64,000 nucleotides of DNA from assembly GCA_964036665.1 (NCBI GenBank), contig OZ038530.1:22776001-22840000 (forward strand), written 5' to 3'. Positions 35,331 through 46,837 of this stretch are shown here, piece after piece (positions within the stretch are counted from its first letter, which is position 1; the number at the start of each line of letters is the position of its first letter). A program made the position numbers and the translations under genes. Source of the DNA: Gordius sp. MW1. Lineage: Eukaryota; Nematomorpha; Gordioida; Gordea; Gordiidae. The notes below the pieces were generated by a model, which was given only the letters and a program-made list of their open reading frames with translations, did not search any database and was not told where the DNA came from.

Positions 35331-37411
35331 TTATAATTTACAATAAAAATCATGTGAAAGTAGATGTCCATTGGACTTTAATAAAATATTGTTCTCAAAA
35401 TTATCGTTTAATAAACAAGTACGTTTATCTCCAAATATAAGCTTTCCCAGACTGAAAAGCCTTTCAACTGGAGCACTAGATGGGAGGCAAACATTAAATT
35501 TTATAAAAATTTGCTTTAGATTGGGAAATTCATCGAATACATCAAATGAGGTATTATTTAATTTAATATAGTCTTCAATTGTTTCTTTATTAGAATTCTC
35601 ACGTATTATATCAAAAAAATCTAAACCATTCTGTGTATCATGCACCTCCATATTTTCAGTTGTTTGAGGCACTAGTAAATTTATTGCTTTTAAGATTCTG
35701 GACCTTTCCTCCACATTTTCTGGTGACCGGATCCAAGCCCAGTCTGTCTTAAAAATTGGATGCAGGACAGCTGCAATAATATTTTCCTCATCATAGAGAT
35801 CAGGAAATCTTAAAACCATATGATTTATATATTAGAATCCATTTATATTTGATACCTGATGTTTATTCCTTTCAAAATAGCATCTTTTAATGGTTGAGCC
35901 CATTTTAAGTTTACCATATTCTGCAGACATAACTGAATCTGGCTTATGGTAGGTGTATAATAAGCCATATACATGTATGTTTGCCCCTGCAAAATTTCAA
36001 GGGCCTTAGCAAGTGGCTCCATTACCTTAAAAAAATTAAATAAATTTAAAATAATGACTCACTAAGTGATATTCCTGTAAAAAATTTGATTCTTCCAAAG
36101 AAAGCCTTTCAAGCCTCAATTCATCACAGAGAGTATGAAAATCACTAGGCTTATTTTGAATCATTTTTATTATAACAGAGATGGAATCAAATGTTGAATT
36201 CCATCTAGTTACTACAGGGTAGGGTATATTACACCCAAAACGGTTACGTATGGTTTGTGCCGATAATGTGGATCTGCTATTGAGGTTCCAAAGTGCCTGG
36301 CACTTACAGAATGAAGAATTATATAATTTAGTAAACGCATTATTGTTTTTCAAAAGCTTGTTAACATCACTTGTAGCAATCAGATTTAGGGTGTGACAAG
36401 CACATCTCTTATGTTTGGGTAGATAATCATAATCATTTTGATTATGTCCCTCTAAACCAGCCCGATCAAGTATATCCTTAAGAGATACTACTTCCTCCTG
36501 CATCTCATCATTTTCATTAAAAATCCTATATAAAAGTTAGGAAAGAAGAATTATATAAATAGTACCTGAATGCTTTAACGAAATTAGATCCGTTGTCAAT
36601 TATTGTACAGATATTTTTGTTTTGAATATGGTACTCTTTGTAAATTTGAGTAAGGGATTTGCATATAACATCAAAAGAGTGCCTCCCCTTTAAACATTTG
36701 CAGGCTAGAACTGCATCAACTCTTTTAAGACTCTCATCGTCTATCCAATGAGCTGTTACCCCAATAAATGACCTAACAAAAAAAATAAATTGACAATTTT
36801 AGAGAAATTAATAAGTACTTATTAAATGCTGTCCAACAGTCTGCAGTTGTACATACATACTTGGGTGCCATTAACTTTGTTCTAACTGTATCTTTCATCT
36901 TTGCAGCAAATTTCATCACCTTCCCTGTGAGTGTTTGCCTACAAATTGTTTTTGCTTTTGGATTAAAAGCCCTCAACAATTCATTGAAGTGCTCATCATC
37001 ACATAGCGAAAATGGTTGATTACCATTGATTATATATTTGATAATGGCCATTGGGGAATTTTGGTTTAAAGGCCTGTCAATTAAGGTCTGTGTTAACTTT
37101 TTGTTAGCTTCACAACTTTTTCCAGCCTTATTCTTGACAGCCTTCTTAATCTCATCATGTTTTTGATAGTGAGACACCTAGATTTTATATTATAATTTAT
37201 AATACGTTATTCTTATTACCTTTATATGTCTCCATAAATTGGCTGTTGAGGTTCTTGAAGCCGCCACAACTTTAGTGCATAGTTTGCACTTAACTTTGAA
37301 TGAATCTTTATCTGAAGATACATATTTGAAGTATTCTTCCATTGAAGGCCAAGGTAAAAAGGTAGATTGAGCTGCCTCGTTCCTATTATCTACTTCAGAA
37401 ATGGTATCCAT
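35331..37411 (-). CDS. hAT transposase, BED zinc-finger type, six exons
   Basis: Catalyses cut-and-paste movement of the surrounding element. Exons on the minus strand: 37411-37220, 37177-36819, 36772-36566, 36525-36063, 36025-35856, 35808-35331. The introns (42, 46, 40, 37 and 47 nt) are all GT-AG and every junction keeps frame, giving 622 residues. An upstream in-frame ATG at 37498 would add 29. Exon 1 has a BED finger (CKLC...LWRH). Exons 2-3 read TADCWTAFNK-SFIGVTAHWIDDE and IIDNGSN, the RNase H-like core. Exon 4 has CACHTLNL and TRWNS. Exon 6 has SSAPVERLFSLGKLIF, the hAT dimerisation block. No premature stop or frameshift was found. Confidence 0.9.
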
Positions 37412-37554
37412 CTTTTCTAAAAAATTTTGTGTTTTTAAAATCAAAAATTTGCGGTTACTGTGTGTCTGTATGATTACCGACAAGACCATGCACGTCAAAT
37501 TGTTGACGCATATACACTAGGCTTATAAATTTATTTTAAATAATATATTTGTGA

Positions 37555-37750
37555 TGAACTAGTTGAATTACATTGTATAGTTCAAGTTCAAGTTCAGAAT
37601 TAGAAAAAAAATAACTAGTTCAAGTTCAATCTTAAAAAAATGAACTAGTTCAAGTTCACAGTTCAAATTTTTGGGAAGGTAACTAATTCAGTTCTAAGTT
37701 CAGAAAAAAATGAACTTGTTCTATGAACTAGTTCAAAATGAACTAGTTCT
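37555..37750. repeat. Right subterminal repeats of the hAT element
   Basis: Clustered AACTAGTTCAAGTTC motifs resemble those of the left end and run up to the terminal inverted repeat. Confidence 0.85.
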
Positions 37751-37769
37751 TAACAGCTCTGCTCTTCAG

Positions 37770-37840
37770 CCATATGGCATTGTCGCACCTTACACGTAAT
37801 ATACTGCCGTTTAAGCGACCCTTTTTGAAAAAGAAAGCCT
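37770..37840 (-). pseudogene. LINE reverse transcriptase remnant, part 2
   Basis: The minus strand encodes VRCDNAIW, which joins LKSKAYKS across the hAT insertion once one target-duplication copy is removed. This shows the two pieces were one remnant. Confidence 0.65.
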
Positions 37841-38490
37841 ATAAAAGCTAATATCACGTATAGTTAATTTCATAAACCACTTGCCATTTCAGCGTGACAC
37901 TTTAAATCTGTGTATTAACGTTATATTTTATTTACCATACTTCTTATAAAATCCCATGAAAGAATTAATATAGAGTATTGTTATTAATAAATAATGAACA
38001 ATTTAATATCACATAATAATGCGTTTGAAGAACGCGTTGAATGATGTTTAGGACATCAAACGTCTTAATCGTTAATACTCCGATTATGCGTTTCTTATTG
38101 TTTGACTTTTTAAATATCAAGTCATATATTTCTCTCATAATTAAAGGAATGCCCCTTTCCAATTTGATTTAGTTTATTTCAAGCAATTTCTTTATTTTGG
38201 TATATAAAAATAGGATTTATATTCAAGCAGGGCCGAAAAAAGGTAAACAAAACGGCGGAGAAATTAAAACGACTTTGAGCCTAGCCTGGTTTGGGCTTAA
38301 GAAATTTTATAATGCAGATCTCTGATTTATATTTATATTTAAAAGATGACATATCCCAGAATCCGACTGTGTTATAACAGGTCTCCTAAAATCATGAAAA
38401 TAGCTTTAGAATGTTAATATGGGCTAACTTCAAATAAAAATGACATGATTTGTACAATATATAATAAACATCACATTATGTTTTTTGGGT
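37841..38490. repeat. Right part of receptor segmental duplication, copy 2
   Basis: Matches 18455-19080 in order (CAGCGTGACACT, ATGAACAATTT, TAAAAGATGACA). A G tract near 38500 ends the recognisable similarity. Confidence 0.7.
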
Positions 38491-38829
38491 TGGAAGGGGG
38501 GGGGGGGCTAAGGCTAAGCTTTAACAAGGAATATTATTTAAATGCACAATGAGAAATTTTATAATTCTCATTTCTCCCCAAGTGCCTTTTATTTAAAGCT
38601 TAAAAGCACTTTGCATAAAACACCTTTACAAGTGTAACAATCCCTGAGCATCAGATAATTAAAATCCGAACATTTAATGAAACTTATAAAATTATTAATT
38701 TTATTCAAATTAATTAATAAAGTATTACATGGGTAAAATACATTGGTAAATAAAATACTACAAAAGAAAACGCGTTAAAAACTAATTGGATTGCATTGAT
38801 CCGTGTATAGGTGTTGGATTTGACGATTT

Positions 38830-39830
38830 CCATAGTGATCTTTTGATGTAGAAGAATTCCTTAGGTTCTAAGAAAAATTCGTCATTGCTTCCCCGATTTG
38901 TTTGAGGAAAGCGAGAGCCTCTGAACCTAGATTGCCAATAGTGGTAGCCACCACGGAACAACTGTATTGGTGAGAGTGGAATATTTTTCGGCCTTTTTCC
39001 TCTCTGCCTTGATTATAAGGTCAGGGGAAGAGTTTGAGGGAGCGAAGATGTCGACCGTAGTAAAATCCCAAGTGACATTTCGCGGGACCAAGTGATGAGC
39101 GTTAGCCCGTCTGGTCTTTTCCCGTCCTGAGGCCGACAGGCTCTAGGGAAATGGGATAACCGGCTTTTCGAAGGTACTGACCTATGATTTTGTAATTCCC
39201 GCATGTCTGGGGTTGCGGCCTTTGCTGTACTTGCAGTGAAGAGGATGGTGTCCATTGGGTTGGACCGGCTGTTTGCAGAGCTCGCACATATATGGGGAAA
39301 CGATGTCGCAGCCGAAGCGGAGGCCTCTGGCGATGCGTAAATCTTCACCAGACATATGAAGACCCAAATTCCTGCTCGGGATCGCTTCGAGCCATTCATA
39401 ACCGCTATTGGAGGAGGCCCGATTCAAAAGGAGTTTTCCCTGACATAGTTCGTTCGAAGAGAGGAAAGCTACGGAACGTGCTATTAGTGAAAGGTCCCAT
39501 TCCTTTTGAGTCACTCCAAGTGGTCGTTCGGCCGACTCGTGTTTGTCCTCATCCCACATGTAAAGAGCCTCTTGAAGGTGCGAGTCTGGGAGGGATGTGA
39601 TCCCTGAGATTAGACAGTCGGTACTCGTACGAGATGAAATCCCGCTAGTGCAATCTGTCATGGGGATCTAATCCCGATTCCCCCATTTTTAGAGGGAAGG
39701 GATGCCTGAAGCCATTGTAAGGGACTAAATTTAAGGTTGAGGCAGGTTTCGAAAAGATTTTGTATGCTCCGTTTGATGAGGTTGAGACAATAAATAAAAA
39801 ATTTGACATATTATATAAAAAACTTTGCAC
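38830..39830 (-). pseudogene. RT retroelement (RPDG type) C-terminal remnant
   Basis: Two overlapping minus-strand frames hold consecutive parts. One has LIARSVAFLSS, YEWLEAIPS and CELC...HHPLHC (zinc knuckle). The other has GKRPDGLTLITW. The switch of frame within the domain shows a frameshift. The catalytic RT core is not recognised. It belongs to the same family as the remnants at 13.9 and 25.6 kb, but is more diverged. Confidence 0.8.
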
Positions 39831-39834
39831 TTTA

Positions 39835-40000
39835 TATTACTGTGCAAAATATTTTATTGCCTTTGACAACTAAATCTACGTAAGTTAGCTTTTTTACTTT
39901 CATACAAGTATTTATATTAAGTGATAAGTTTCTCAAGCATTTCTTAATGCGTTCGTCAAAAAAATAAATAAGTTGTCTTATGTTCAACAACAACAACAAA
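39835..40000. other. Short AT-rich spacer
   Basis: No feature was recognised apart from a CAA microsatellite near 39988. Confidence 0.4.
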
Positions 40001-40005
40001 AAAAT

Positions 40006-40157
40006 GGTGCCCTATCAACTCGCCTCAAACCATCTCGCCGAATTTAATGTCCCCCGGTTAAAAAGGTCCCCTAATTTAAAATCGTCCCCCATTCAACCAA
40101 TCACAAAATGTCCCAGATGAATAGGGCGAGATGGTTTTCGGCAAGTTGACGGGCCAC
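40006..40157. mobile_element. MITE of about 150 bp with 33-bp inverted ends
   Basis: The left AAACCATCTCGCC region (to about 40039) is inverted at 40124-40157 as GGCGAGATGGTTTTCGGC then GTTGACGGGCCAC. The interior is rich in GTCCCC motifs. Target duplication was not resolved. Confidence 0.7.
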
Positions 40158-40377
40158 CCAAAAAATATTTTAAAACACTTTTTTAAAATTATCAAAGAAT
40201 TTAAAATTTTAATTTAGATAACCATTAATTTCTTATATAGGGTATTTTCAAATAGATAAGATAAATAAAACGATTCTGTTTCCAAAAATATTTTTATGGG
40301 TTTATAATAAATCAATAATTTATAAGAATTTCTAGGTATTTTAATTAATTAGTAATCGATAGAAAACTACTATAAAA

Positions 40378-42991
40378 ACTCGGGCCTTCGGCCCTCGTGG
40401 GAAAGGGAGTAGGGGAAGGGAAGGGGGGGCGACTCATCTATACTCCGTATAAACGTAGCATATTTGCTATGCAATTTATGGGCGAGAAAGGTAGGAAGGG
40501 GCGAGAATGCCTATAGGAAGGTATTAAATGCAAAATAATTAGTTATAGACCCTTGTAGGGGAGGGCATAGGGTAATTACCAATGTTAACCAATTCAAAAA
40601 CGAAAAAAAATTTCGATTTATTTGGCCAATGGTCATTTTTTCCATTGGTCAGTAGCCTGCGGACGATCAAAAAGTCATATTATCAATGATATTAACAAAA
40701 ACAAAATATTAATTTAATTTAAAAAAAAAATAAAAATTTTGCCCTCTCCCGAGCTTGAACCAGGGACATCCAGGTCACCCTGTTTACAAGCCGTGCACTA
40801 TAACCCGTCACACCATCAGGTATTAAAATAGTAGAAGTTATTATGTTATTTATATAGATAATGAAATAATAAAGTTCTGTTTTATGTTTATAAAATCAAT
40901 ATATTTTATCGGTCAGTAGCCAGCGGACGGTCAAAAAGTCAAATTATCAATGGTATTAACAAGAACATAATATTAATTTAATTTTAAAGAAAAAAAAATA
41001 AAATAAAAATTTCTTTTAGTTTTAAAAAAGGGCTCAATTCTGAAACTACTCGCCCGATTCGCTCAAAACTTTACCGGTAGGCCAGGGGTAAAATTTTTCA
41101 GATTCCTAAAATACCTTTTCGTTTTAAAAATATCGGACATTTCCCGGCCACACGTGCGGTGTAATATCTATAACACGTAGAAAATTTTACTAATTATTTA
41201 TATAAACTTAGGCGCGCCATCTAATAAAGTACAATTCGTGTTTTAATAGTTTAATTGTAGATTGAATTTAATTAGAAAGAACGGGCTATGATTATACCTC
41301 TGAAGGAGGTTTCGAATTTTGTGTTAGTTTCTATCAATATATTGTATAGTAAATTAGAATCTAATACCTATATTTTTTTAACTATTACTTTTTAGGTTTT
41401 CTATGAAATCACAATCTAATTAAATGAAATATATTAACCCAATAAAAAAATATATATGCATTTTTAAGGTTAAAAATATATATTACATAGTTGGCTGTCT
41501 GTTAGACCATCTATAATAAATTTTTAGGTTATATATAAAATTTGGCCAATAGGCATTTTTTTCATTGGTCAGTACCAACAGATTTTCTATAAGTCAATGA
41601 TAGCCAAAAAAAACGGAAAAAAAATTTTTGATGCTCACTTTGGCCAATGGTCATTTTTTTTCATTGGTCAGCAGCCAGCGGACGGCCAAAAAGTCATATT
41701 ATTAATGGTATTAACAGGAACAATCATAAGAGTCAAATAAACGGAAAAAAAAATTTCGATTCACAATTTGGCCAATGGTCATTTTTTTCAATTGGTCAGC
41801 AGCCAGGACACGGTAAAAGTGGATATAAATTCATAAGTGTCAAAAAAAACGAAAAAAAAAATCACATTTTGGCCAATGGTCATTTTTTTCCATTGGTCAG
41901 CAGCCAGGACACAGTAAAAGTGGATATAAATTCATAATAATCGAAAAAAAACGAAAAACAAATTTTCGAATCACATTTTGGCCAATGGGCATTTTTTTCC
42001 ATTGGCCAGCAGCCAACGGACGGCCAAAAAGTCACAATAGCAATGGTAGTAACAGGAACAATCATAATAGTAAAAAAAACGAAAAAAATAATTTCGATAC
42101 ACATTTTGGCCAATGGTCATTTTTTTCCATTGGTCAGCAGCCAGCGGACGGCCAAAAAGTCTTATTATCAATGGTAGTAACAAGAACAATCATAAGAGTC
42201 AAAAAAACTCCGGGATTCGAACCCACAAACTAGTTAAATTAATTAAAATTAAAAGTAAACAGCGTGAGAAGACATTCGATGCGTGACAAGGCATTCGGTG
42301 CAAGACACCGAAGAGCGTGACAATATATAGATAATGAAACATAGACCCTTGTAGGGGAGGGCATAGGGTAATTATCAATGTTAACCAATTCAAAAACGAA
42401 AAAAAAAATTCGATTTATACTTTGGCCAATGGTCATTTTTTTCATTGGTCAGTAGCCAGCGGACGGCCAAAAGGTCACATTATCTATGGTATTAACAAGA
42501 ACAATATATTAATTTATAAAAAATAAATAAAAATTTTGCCCTCTCCGGGATTCGAACCCACATTAGTAAAGGCATAGGGTTTGGTAAGGGGCACAGGGAC
42601 CTATATCAGTAAATAGGGTTTGGTAAGGGGCACAGGGACCCATATCAGTAGAGGCGTAGGCCTTTGTAGGAAAGGGTATAGGGTAATTATCAATGTTAAC
42701 CTATTCAAAGACGAAAAAACACCATAAATTGCATATAGCAATTAAAAATTTCGCTTTATTTGGCCAATTTTTTTTTCATTGGTCAGTAGCCAGCGGATGG
42801 TCAAAAATTCATATTATCAATGGTATTAACAAGAACAAAATATTAATTTAATTTAAAAAAATTAAAAAAAAAATTCGTCCCCTCCCTGGCTTGAACCCGG
42901 GATATTCAGGTCACAAAGCTGGCGCCAATAACTTGGTGGACGACGGACGACGGACAACCAAAAACGAGCCCATAAATTGCATAGCAATTAA
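40378..42991. mobile_element. Composite repeat, copy B
   Basis: Starts with ACTCGGGCCTTCGGCCCTCG and a GA-rich tract, followed by TTTGCTATGCAATTTATGGGC. It ends GAGCCCATAAATTGCATAGC. It carries a TGGCCAATGG minisatellite (about 41545-42230), tRNA-like segments (40741-40823 and near 42213, 42548 and 42890), and a 45-bp minisatellite with GGTAAGGGGCACAGGGACC near 42575-42655. Between 41030 and 41540 lies a non-matching AT-rich insertion. Confidence 0.75.
40741..40823 (-). repeat. tRNA-derived SINE-like head
   Basis: On the minus strand an A-box-like TGGTGTGACGGG (40804-40815) is followed at tRNA-like spacing by the B-box-like GGTTCAAGCTC (40751-40761) and a GGGAGAGGGC acceptor-like end. No matching 5' acceptor strand is seen, so this is a tRNA-derived internal promoter rather than a tRNA gene. 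Related B boxes occur near 42213, 42548 and 46190. Confidence 0.55.
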
Positions 42992-43789
42992 TATGTTATA
43001 CTCCCAGCCTTAAAATATCTATAAAAATTCGGCAATGTTTCTATTAAATAGAATTACGGCTTTTTAGCAATTATTTTAATATATAAGTAACTACATAGAA
43101 AAATCTATTTAAGTTTTTATTTTTTAACCAGGGATTTAAATTTGAGCTGCTATTGTATAAAAATCAAAAGAAGATTAGGTTTGTTTAACAATTAACTTTA
43201 ACATATTATATACCATCGTATAAAAAACCAGAGTTTCATTTACAGAGGGGGAGGAGAGTATTCCATCAGAGTGTCCGAGTCTCTTGATTTTGTGCTGATC
43301 CATATTATGCCGGATGATAGGAGCTGTCCATCATTGCTCAATCCTTCTAAGCTTAGATACGTTTTGACTTTCTTCCTTTATGAGATCCATTAACCAACAC
43401 TAGTAGGCTTATTTTCAAACTTGTTTCAGCCAGTTTTTTCATAATAGTTGTCGTGGTTGGGTCTTCTAGTTTAAATAATTTGATTATTACGGAACTGGTA
43501 TTATTCAAGTCTATATAATTTACCCCTAAAAAAGATTTTATAGGCTAACATAGGGTCTTACCTAGCCCACAGTTGCCTATCAGACTCCACCTTAATTATT
43601 AAAACCCAGACGCCTGTTTTATAAATACAAGTTCGACACTCCCTTATCACGCTCAGTGTGTCTTCCTTGCTCTTTATAGGGGTCCTTATGCAATGTACAT
43701 AGAACACTGTAGTATTAATGTTCTCACAAATCTTTCGCATTGTTTTCTTTTTACCTATGATAAGTTCCTTTAGCTGTTATATACATTCG
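42992..43789. other. Non-coding with a coding-like remnant
   Basis: The minus-strand frame 43558-43740 (EDTLSVIRECRTC, LIIKV) parallels a damaged frame near 30850-30990. The parent element is not identified. The rest is AT-rich. Confidence 0.4.
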
Positions 43790-43797
43790 TCGTTTAC

Positions 43798-43962
43798 CAT
43801 AGGCGTAGCCAAGGGGGGCAGGGAGGGGCGGCTGCCCCCCTCTAAATCCTAAAATTTGTTGAAATTTATTAAAATTATGGCTAAAATTTCAAAAAATATT
43901 CATTTTGCCCCTCCCTAAATTATTATTGCCCCCCCTCTAATCCCAATGCTGGCTACCCCATG
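43798..43962. mobile_element. hAT-type MITE, CATGGGCGTAGCC family, 165 bp
   Basis: The ends CATAGGCGTAGCC and GGCTACCCCATG are inverted. Identical octamers TCGTTTAC flank it at 43790-43797 and 43963-43970. A G-rich arm and a C-rich arm next to the left end can pair. Confidence 0.9.
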
Positions 43963-43970
43963 TCGTTTAC

Positions 43971-44865
43971 AATATATTGTCTTCCTAAATGTAGCGAAGT
44001 TTAGATACTAAAAACATCATCCGTCACCTTCTCGGTAAGATGACATAAGCTAATTCCCTATACTCAAAGTCTGTCTTAGAATTTTACACCGTGATTGTCA
44101 TTTTCCCTCTGCTATGGAATCAAATCTTGTGGTCTTTACATTTTATTCGCTTTAACCTAGAGTGTAACTTTAGGGGGGGGGCAGAGACCACGAAGGCTAT
44201 TCAGTCATCTACTTTTGATTTCGTAAAGTTCTAGAAATTTAATCCCATTTTGTCCTCTCCAAGTTAACGTTGTTGTAAATGAATCGGAAATCTGAAATTA
44301 TACAGGTCGGATCGAACTCGGATTTAAAATAATTTAGGGTTATGTTTAAACTTTGCAAGTCATTCGGTAAAAAAGAAGCCATCAGAATTAAAAAAGGGCA
44401 CTTGCACAAACTCAAAAATTTTGTTCATATTATTCCTGTTCATCCCCTCACTAGTAAAATATCTATGCTGATAAAAGAATATAGATCTATTTAATGTTCA
44501 ATGTATCGAATAATTTTTTACAGGGATTTATTTTGTAATATTTCGCCCTATTAAGAACATCATCAGGTAATTAATTAATAACACAATAAATATACGTTAT
44601 GGTAGAATCCCGTTTATGAAAAAACAATAACATCCATTTAACTTTAGTAATGGTTGAGGCGACTTTGATAAGGTTGGATATGTGTATAGATATCTTAAAT
44701 TGATATCAGTTCTAAGACTTATCATAGATTCGCTTTACTCTAATCTCTTTAATTCTATAAATAAATGTTGTATTTATTGAAAAATAGGTTCAATTATTAA
44801 CTAAAAGGAATAATCCTTTATTATTTTTATAAAGAGAATTACATATTTTGCGAAGGCGAGATAAA
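43971..44865. other. Non-coding, no gene seen
   Basis: A solo MITE end (CCTATTAAGAACATCATCAG, near 44551) resembles the one upstream of the receptor copies. Nothing else is recognised. Confidence 0.45.
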
Positions 44866-44867
44866 AA

Positions 44868-46574
44868 AACTCGGGCCTTCGGCCCTCGTGGGAAGGGGGA
44901 GGGGAGAAGGGAAGGGGGGAAAGGAAGGGGGGACGACTCATCTATACTTCGTATAAATGTATCATATTTGCTATGCAATTTATGGGCGAGAAAGGTGGGA
45001 AGGGGCGAGAATGCCTATAGGGGGGTATTAAATGCCTAATGATTAATTAATTATTTATACAAATTTTCCATTTATAGGCAAAATGTAATATAGGTAAAAT
45101 GTAATATAGGCAAGGGTTAGGGTTAGATTTAGTGTTTGCATCTAGTTGCGTATTACATTAGTTTTTACGGCCTTTAGTGATTATGGGTCTAACAAACATT
45201 ATATTATAAAACATCACAATGTTAAGAATTTGCAGAATTGTTGGGAGAAATTTTTTGTTGAATTTGAACAATTTTTAATTAAAAAATCAAAAATTTGGCC
45301 AATGGTCATTTTTTCTCCATTGGTCAGTACCAACAGATACTCTATAAGTCAATGATAGCCAAAAAAAAATGGAAAGAAAAAATTTGATGCTCACTTTGGC
45401 CAATGGTCATTTTATTGGTCAGCAGCCAGCACACGGTAAAAGTGGATATAAATTCATAAGAGTAAAAAAAACGAAAAAAAAATTTGAATCACATTTTGGC
45501 CAATGGTCATTTTTTTCCATTGGTCAGCAGCCAGGACACGGTAAAAGTGGATATAAATTCATAATAGTCTAAAAAACGAAAAAAAAAATTTCGAATCACA
45601 TTTTGGCCAATGGTCATTTTATTCCATTGGTCAGCAGCCAGCGGACGGCCAAAAAGTCATAATAGCAATGGTAGGAACAAGAAAAATCATAATAGTCAAA
45701 AAAAACGAAAAAAATAGTTTCGATTCACATTTTGGCCAATGGCCATTTTTTCCATCGGTCAGGAGCCAGCGGACGGCCAAAAAGTCATAATAGCAATGGT
45801 AGTAACAGGAACAATCATAATAGTCAAAAAAACGAAAAAATAAACTCGGATTCACATTTTGGCCAATGGTCATTTTTTTCATTGGTCAGCAGCCAGCGGA
45901 CTGCCAAAAAGTCTTATTATCAATGATAGTAACAAGAACAATCATAAGAGTCAAAAAAACTCCGGGATTCTAACCCAAAAACTAGTTAAATTGCATAGCA
46001 ATTAAAAGTAAACAACTTTTATTTATGTTTATTATATAATAAAGTGAAACAATAATAGAACAAGCGAACGGCCAAAAAGTCATATTATCAATGGTAGTAA
46101 CAAGAAAAAAAAATTAATTTAATTTAAAAAATAAAAAAAAAATTTGCCCTCTCCGAGAATCGAACCAGCAATTCAGAACGTTCGCCGGGGTTCGAACCCA
46201 CATTAATAGAGGCATAGGCTTTTGTAGGGGCACAGGGACCCATATCAGTAGAGGCATAGGCCCTTGTAGTGGAGGGCATAGGGTAATTATAGCAATTAAT
46301 ATCAATGTTACCCAATTCAAAAACGAATAGATATACTTATGCATTAATTTAACATAGCAATTAAAACCCGACCCCGCCCGGGGGCACCTCTTATGCATTA
46401 ATTTAAAAAATAACACAGCAAGGGAGATAGAGATGAGGGGTGGGGCACCTCTTTCTCATGCATTAATTTAAAAAATCGATAACCTAATATACCCAATGCA
46501 AATAGATAGGGAGGGTAACGGACGGACAGACAACGGACAACCAAAAACGAGCCCATAAATTGCATAGCAATTAA
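44868..46574. mobile_element. Composite repeat, copy C
   Basis: Same start (ACTCGGGCCTTCGGCCCTCG) and end (GAGCCCATAAATTGCATAGC) as copies A and B. It holds the TGGCCAATGG array (45296-45960), B-box-like TTCGAACC sequences near 46190, and the GGGAGATAGAGATGAGGGG block near 46421. Its first 1.1 kb is closely similar to copy A. Confidence 0.8.
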
Positions 46575-46837
46575 AAATTAAGAATCGTAAATGTTGGGAA
46601 AACATTCCGCTATGGCTAATGAATTATATTTACAGATAGTTATGCTTTACTGTCGTGTAAAAAACGATTCGCGATTATCATGGGATAGTAATGAGATTTG
46701 TTTCCCTTTTTTTTAAAAAGTTGTAAGGCTTGGGGACCAAAGGTATGGGACAAAAAATTATAGTAGTATTGTTAATTTCTGAGTATTTTAAAATTTTCAG
46801 AGCCTCGGCTGAAGACAAGGGAGTTATAAAAAATATT

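Larger units (their letters stand above)
34936..37761. mobile_element. Complete hAT transposon, 2826 bp
   Basis: The termini are CAGAGCTGTTAA (34936-34947) and its reverse complement (37750-37761). Flanking octamers CTCTTCAG are identical at 34928-34935 and 37762-37769. Many copies of AACTAGTTCAAGTTCA-like motifs crowd the subterminal regions (34965-35110 and 37555-37750), probable transposase binding sites. Inside is a minus-strand transposase gene whose exons join without interruption. The structure is that of a potentially autonomous element inserted into a LINE remnant. Confidence 0.95.

Noticed and set aside
40741..40823. Functional tRNA gene
   Set aside because: A- and B-box-like sequences exist, but no matching 5' acceptor strand or clear anticodon arm; annotated as tRNA-derived repeat.
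44540..44760. A fourth receptor block
   Set aside because: Only a short MITE-end similarity is present, with no receptor coding sequence.
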